DNA from: Acestrorhynchus altus
Taxonomy: Eukaryota; Chordata; Actinopteri; Characiformes; Acestrorhynchidae
NCBI GenBank assembly: GCA_034509495.1
Contig: CM067507.1
Coordinates: 11,022,997-11,086,996, forward strand
DNA: 64,000 nt
Direction: 5' to 3'
Within the stretch, counting starts at the first letter, position 1, and each line of letters begins with the position of its first letter. The notes under the pieces were generated by a model that had not been told where the DNA came from, did not search any database, and worked only from the letters and a program-made list of their open reading frames with translations. Shown here piece after piece: positions 59,457 to 64,000 of this stretch. Position numbers and translations under genes: made by a program.

Positions 59457-61889
59457 ATGGATTGTAGTGTGTTGGAGCTTGATGCTGTGAAATTTGCTAA
59501 ATCAGCGGTGTTACACGACCAGAAAGGGAAATACAATGAGGCGATTTTCTTTTACAAGGTGAGTTTCAGCTGGTCCCAGTGGTGGGTATCAGCAACTCCA
59601 GTTTGTTACAGCTCCTCTCACTTATAGACTCACAGCTAAGTAACAGTTTATCTATTCACTTTCACAACTTCCACAACCCAACACAACACTCAAAAACATA
59701 TAGAAGTGGTAGGTTATTATTAATGTGATCTTGAGAACACGCGCATACACACACACACACACAGTCACGTGACAAAGTTAGGATGCCTATTAAATGCAAA
59801 TTAGTTTAAACATATGGACATTTGTTCTTTAATTTAACTATGACAGGTGGTGTTAATATAAACACTAAAGTGAATAAATGTCTTTGTAAAATGTAATTGT
59901 TAGAAATGTGAAGAGTTCTCTCTTTATTATTACTTAAATGGCCTGAGATTTGAATCAAGTGTAGCACATTAGCTGCAAATGTTTTGACCGTCATTTTAGA
60001 GGACTTTGGAGAGGCTGTTCTGTTTAAAGACATTAGCTTTGTTTGCTCTTTGTTGGCAAGATCCAAAAAGCTCTCTAAGGGCTTCAGAAAGAAGGTTGTA
60101 AATGCAGAGTCTTGGAATGGATTTGAAAAGATCTCTTAACAACAAGAAATCTGACATTCCACTGTCCGGAAAAAACATTACAATAGGAGAACATTTTAAA
60201 CAACTGACAACTTGGCCAGGTCAGGCCGTCCTAGCAAGTTCAGCCAAAGAACAGACCACAAGATGAGTAAACATGTCATCATAGGGCCTACAGATTCCTC
60301 TTACCACAGTTGATATCAATGTGCAACTACCATCAGAAAGAGATCACAAACAAGTTTGGGCAGACTAAAGTTTGCTAGGGAACACAGAGACAGATGGACA
60401 GAGGACTCCAAAGTTAAATTATTTGGGCACAGTAACAGACATACACACAGTTCAAACCAAACAGCATTTGAGCACAAGAACTTCATACCAGCTGTGAAGC
60501 ATGGAGGAGGATGTGTCATGGTTTTGGACTGCATTGATTCAGCAGGACCTGGAGAGTTCTCCATCATAGAAACCAATATGAAATCATGTATTAGAGGGGG
60601 CATGAGGAAAATGTAAGACTGTCTGTACAAAGATTAATGCTGAAATATCACACAGCTGAAAGAATATTGTATTGACTGGTAGACATTTATAGGAAACATC
60701 TAATTGACATTATTCCAGCCAAGGAAGTAGATACCAGCTATTAGGACATAAGGTGTCCTAATGTTTTCCTCACAAGAAAATTTAATTTCTATTACTTACA
60801 TTTTGCAAATGACATTTATTCATTGTGTATTTAATTATATCACATCCATCTCTACAATTAAAATGAAGATCAAATGTCCATATGTTTAAATATATCAAAA
60901 AAGACAGAGGTATCCATGAGGTGTCCTAATTTTAATTTTTCCCTTTAATTTGTTTTTAGGAAGCAGCACAAGCACTCATCTATGCTGGCATGGCAGGGTC
61001 AAAACTGGAAAACATTCAAGGAAAAGTGAACGAGTACCTAGAACGAGTACAGACTTTACTCAATGCCGGTAAGTGCTTCCGTGAAATATTGGGATATAGT
61101 AAGACTGTCTGGAACACATCTGCAATTCATGCTCTTTCCAGACTTTGTCTACTGTGTGATGGCAAAGCGTACAACTAGTTAGTTACTTTAAAGTCAAATA
61201 CAGACCTGGATGTATTTGAGAGGTTCAATTTTAGGTTTTTGAAAAACACGTTAGGGTTCCCCTCAGCATAGGGGAACAGTGTAGTTATGGTTTCACTGTG
61301 GAGGGAATGGAGTGTATGAACTTTACATTGTTTGTGCTTCAGTAATGCTTGCTCTAACCAAGGCTTGGTAAGAATATGGGTGTGACTTTCAGAAAGGAGC
61401 TACATTGTCAGAATCTTTGCACTCCCTGAGAGTGTCCACTTGTCTTACTACTGCTGTGAATAAAAGACTTAACAGTCTCCAGTTTTCTTTGAGTGAATAG
61501 ATATATGATAGCCCTGTCCCAATATTAAGAAACCTGACTCACTTCTCTTGACAGTAAGGCGTCAGTTTCTGAGTAAGCACACCAGTAGCACACCACACCT
61601 TTGCATCTGCATTACCTTAAAATTATAAGTTACCTAATACATTGTAGCATTTCTTTTGTTAGTCTGTTTCTGTCTAAATCCATGGATGCTTTGGTTCTAG
61701 TCTTTTAAACTTCCTAAATAAATTTCACCAGTTCAAGCCCAGAGCAGTGATCCGTTAAAAACCAAGCATCAGCTGGACCTTGAGCGGGCATACTTCCTAG
61801 TGACCCAAGCCTTTGAGGAGGATGAGAAGGGCAACAGTGATGAGGCCATTGAACTCTACTCACAGGCTGTGGAGCTGTGCATACAAGCA
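59457..61889 (+). CDS. capn7: capn7 coding exons 1-3: MIT domains
   Basis: Exons 59457-59558 (34 codons), 60960-61068 and 61732-61889. The first MIT hairpin spans residues 1 to about 72 across exons 1-2, and the second begins in exon 3 (KHQLDLERAYFLVTQAFEED). A 1.4-kb intron 1 houses a Tc1 element. Confidence 0.88.
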
Positions 61890-64000
61890 GTGAGTCATTG
61901 ATTTTTTGCTGGTGAAAAGGTCTGTTTGTTTGTAATTTTATATCCAATAGATATAAGGATGGATTTTGTGTGTTTTTTTGTGGTTTGTGGCACAGCAGTG
62001 CCTGATGACAGAATGTGTGACAAAAAAATCAAGGGCACATTTGCATAATACGGGTTAAACCACAGTTAAAGCTTTTAACAGCTTCATGTAGCAGGTAGCA
62101 TTGTGTACGCACAAAGTGGTAGATAATTCATGTTATGTAATGGAAAATTTTTAGGTAAAGCATAAGCACTGTTTGTTCTGCTGGGCACCCAAATAGCTGA
62201 CAGGTCAGTAACAGGTCAGTTTTGTAATCGATGTTAGAGGATGGGTATGAAGCATGGTTTCCTGTCTCATGATTGATGGCTTCACTGAGTTCCATTCTCC
62301 TTTCTCCCTCTCTACTGCAGTCCAATGAGACTTCAGATCAAGCACTACAGGGCAAATTGAAACAGTTGGCACGCCAAGCACTAGACAGGTAAACAAGGAA
62401 TTGTGGAATATTTATAATGTAATGCAATGTACAGGGTAAAATGTTTGTTTAAATAGGGAAAGATGCTCTTTTACTTTATGTCTGATCACATGAAATTCAC
62501 TGAATTTACTAGAAGACTAATTATGGGATTTAATGGAATTAATAGTACAAGAAATACATGGTATATTGTTATTAAATGGAAGGCAGCCGAGGAGAGAGTA
62601 AATCATTTTGAGAGGAAAAAGAGATAAATTTTGCCTTTGGTGGAAGTGTGACTCCCATGATCACGTTGTCTCAAAAATGTTTTGTTTATTCTTTTCATCA
62701 GTTAATTAAACTAAACAATTGCCAGTTTTAGTTTCATTGGCTCACTAGCAGTAGATTTTTGTGCTCGCTATAACATTTTATACAAATAGTATTTTAAACC
62801 ATTCTTATTATTATAGGTTTGTATGCTAACAGGCTTAGTTGCAGTTCAGTTTTTTGCCTTGTTTGCTTGTCGTTCTGTGATCTAGTTGATGCAAGATCAG
62901 CTGCTGTTTATTTTTAATTATAGCTACTTTGTTTTGTTATTTTCCTTATTCATGTCATTCAGGGCAGAAGGACTGAAAGACTCCCTTTCTAAAACCACAT
63001 CCCAGGAAAAGGCCAGTGCCTCCACTTCAAAAGGCCCTGCTCCATTGAGGCAGTACCTACCCCTGGGTCCAGACTTCTCACTCAATGATAAGCCACAGCC
63101 AGTCCGAGCAGTGCAGTCCAGTGAGCCGCAGGGTCAGCGGTACATGCCAGAGGAGATAGAGGTGCTCAGGTGAGGAGAGTATTAGAGGTTTTTCACTATT
63201 CAAATTAACATATTTTGACCGGGGTACCCACATTTTTGCATGCCACTGTGTGTCAAATGCAATCTCATTTTGTTTGTGTATTGAAGGAAAACGTCCAAGA
63301 TAAATGGAATTGAATATGTGCCATTCATGAATGTTGACCTAAGGGAACGCTTTGCCTTTCCGGTTCCATTCTCGTAAGTTTTTTTTCCCCTGAGAATCAT
63401 TAGCATTGTCCGATAACAAAGTACAAAAATACATTCTATAATTGCTACAAAACTCTTGGCCTATTATTCAATGTTATTTATATATTAGTATATTAGTAAT
63501 TAATATTTAGACACATTCAGAAACTACTCTGGATTATCAGATAAATACAGTCACACTATTGGGTAATAAATGCAGTTAGGAGAGAAGAGAAGAACTGGAA
63601 TTGAGGTTAACATGTACATGTTTATTACATTTACTGTAAGAGCTCTAGTTTCAAAGATTTGCACAGAAAGAACATTGTTTGTTATTCTAAAGGGACAAGT
63701 GTGGAAAGCTGGCCCTGTCCCCTAAACAGACTGCCATTTTCTCTCGCTGGATCCGACCTGATGACATCTGCAACAACCCCACCATGATTTTCACTGTGTC
63801 CAGCTTCAGCATCAAACAGGTGCTGCTCTTCCCTGTGCTTTAGAACCATGAAACAACTCCTGAGTTTTGAAAGCAGCCGTTTAAATTGCAGTATGTTGTT
63901 GTTTGTTTATGCAGACGGTAGTATCAGACTGTTCTTTTGTCGCCTCTTTGGCCATTAGCGCTGCATATGAAAGACGCTTCAACAAGAAGTTAATCACCAG
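59457..64000 (+). CDS. capn7: Calpain-7, N-terminal part (8 coding exons; runs off the window)
   Basis: A cytosolic calpain-family cysteine protease with N-terminal MIT domains that bind ESCRT-III proteins. Exons are 59457-59558, 60960-61068, 61732-61889, 62321-62388, 62963-63169, 63287-63373, 63693-63819 and 63915-64000 (cut by the window). They join in frame to about 314 residues. MIT-region motifs: LELDAVKFAKSAVLHDQKGK, EAAQALIYAGMAGS, ENIQGKVNEYLERV and, in the second MIT, DEKGNSDEAIELYSQAVELC. The linker ends with GQRYMPEEIEVLR, followed by NGIEYVPFMNVDLRERFAFP. The catalytic Cys is residue 292 in VSDCSFVASLAISAAYERRF; His and Asn lie beyond the window. The start has a good context and matches the expected N-terminus. 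The order and spacing fit human CAPN7, whose catalytic Cys I recall as residue 290. Confidence 0.93.
59764..60935 (+). mobile_element. Tc1-like transposon in capn7 intron 1
   Basis: Inverted ends: TTTAAACATATGGACATTTG at 59805-59824 recurs exactly inverted at 60871-60890, inside longer imperfect arms. The + strand at 60356-60616 encodes transposase segments RLKFAREHRDRWTED, FIPAVKHGGGCVMV, with breaks. The ends are approximate. The element fills most of intron 1 and its right edge lies only 25 bases before exon 2. Confidence 0.75.
61069..61731 (+). other. capn7 intron 2
   Basis: GTAAGT donor, TTTCACCAG acceptor. Non-coding, nothing recognised. An open frame continuing past the donor is intronic. 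Confidence 0.55.
62321..64000 (+). CDS. capn7: capn7 coding exons 4-8: linker and start of protease core
   Basis: Exons 62321-62388, 62963-63169, 63287-63373, 63693-63819 and 63915-64000. Exon 5 (62963-63169) is Ser/Thr/Pro-rich and less conserved. Exons 6-8 enter the protease core with WIRPDDICNNPTMIFTVSSF and the active-site Cys segment. All donors and acceptors are GT-AG. Confidence 0.88.
63200..63260 (-). mobile_element. Terminal-repeat-like fragment in capn7 intron 5
   Basis: GGGGTACCCACATTTTTGCATGCCACTG is, read on the minus strand, a CAGTGGCATGCAAAAATGTGGG-type end, similar to the piece at 25070-25095. Confidence 0.4.

Noticed and set aside
18311..59558. Claim that the collagen VI-capn7 adjacency is ancestral because human COL6A4P1 lies near CAPN7
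   Set aside because: The human COL6A4 fragments are understood to result from a large primate inversion, so the similarity may be coincidence; it needs a synteny comparison.
1..64000. tRNA, rRNA, CRISPR, operon or phage features
   Set aside because: None seen. The window is vertebrate nuclear DNA.

Overview
This is vertebrate, almost certainly teleost, genomic DNA: AT-rich, intron-dominated, with GT-AG introns, two multi-exon genes on the + strand, and many fish-type repeats (Tc1/mariner elements with TA target sites, L2-like LINEs, LINE tails ending in GAATA/TTCTA pentanucleotides, long di- and trinucleotide microsatellites). The repeat families look ostariophysan (characin, catfish or electric-fish-like), but that is an impression and not a proof.

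Layout. 1-18.3 kb has no protein-coding exon I can support. It holds a GACACTGA-type minisatellite, a Tc1 element interrupted by an L2-like LINE, a second degraded LINE, several transposon fragments, an orphan CpG-rich block at 9.66-10.08 kb and a pair of fused Tc1-type fragments at 15.96-17.6 kb. 18.31-56.15 kb is one complete collagen VI alpha-1-like gene: 35 coding exons that I could join in frame to a 1,012-residue protein (signal peptide, one N-terminal VWA domain, about 330 residues of collagen triple helix, two C-terminal VWA domains). 56.15-58.86 kb is intergenic, with poly(A) signals, a LINE fragment and a TA microsatellite. A CpG-rich promoter at about 58.86-59.2 kb leads into capn7 (calpain-7). 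Its first eight coding exons, carrying the MIT region and the catalytic Cys, lie in the window, and the gene runs off the right edge.

How the genes relate. The collagen chain is an extracellular-matrix component. Calpain-7 is a cytosolic ESCRT-linked cysteine protease. They share a strand, but nothing suggests they work together. The notable point is genomic: a gene with the exact domain plan of COL6A1 is followed by capn7 and not by a COL6A2-like gene, which lies directly downstream of COL6A1 in human. It is therefore probably an extra, divergent alpha-1(VI)-like paralog, or a rearranged ortholog. Positional landmarks of the human alpha-1 helix (the Cys at helix position 89, a Gly-X-Gly imperfection 56 triplets later, a second interruption 14 triplets after that) are all kept although most X and Y residues differ. 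I found no clearly new molecular system. The best leads are this paralog, its 9-nt exon, its microsatellite splice acceptor, inverted LINE copies in its introns, and a perfect 26-bp hairpin in intron 21.
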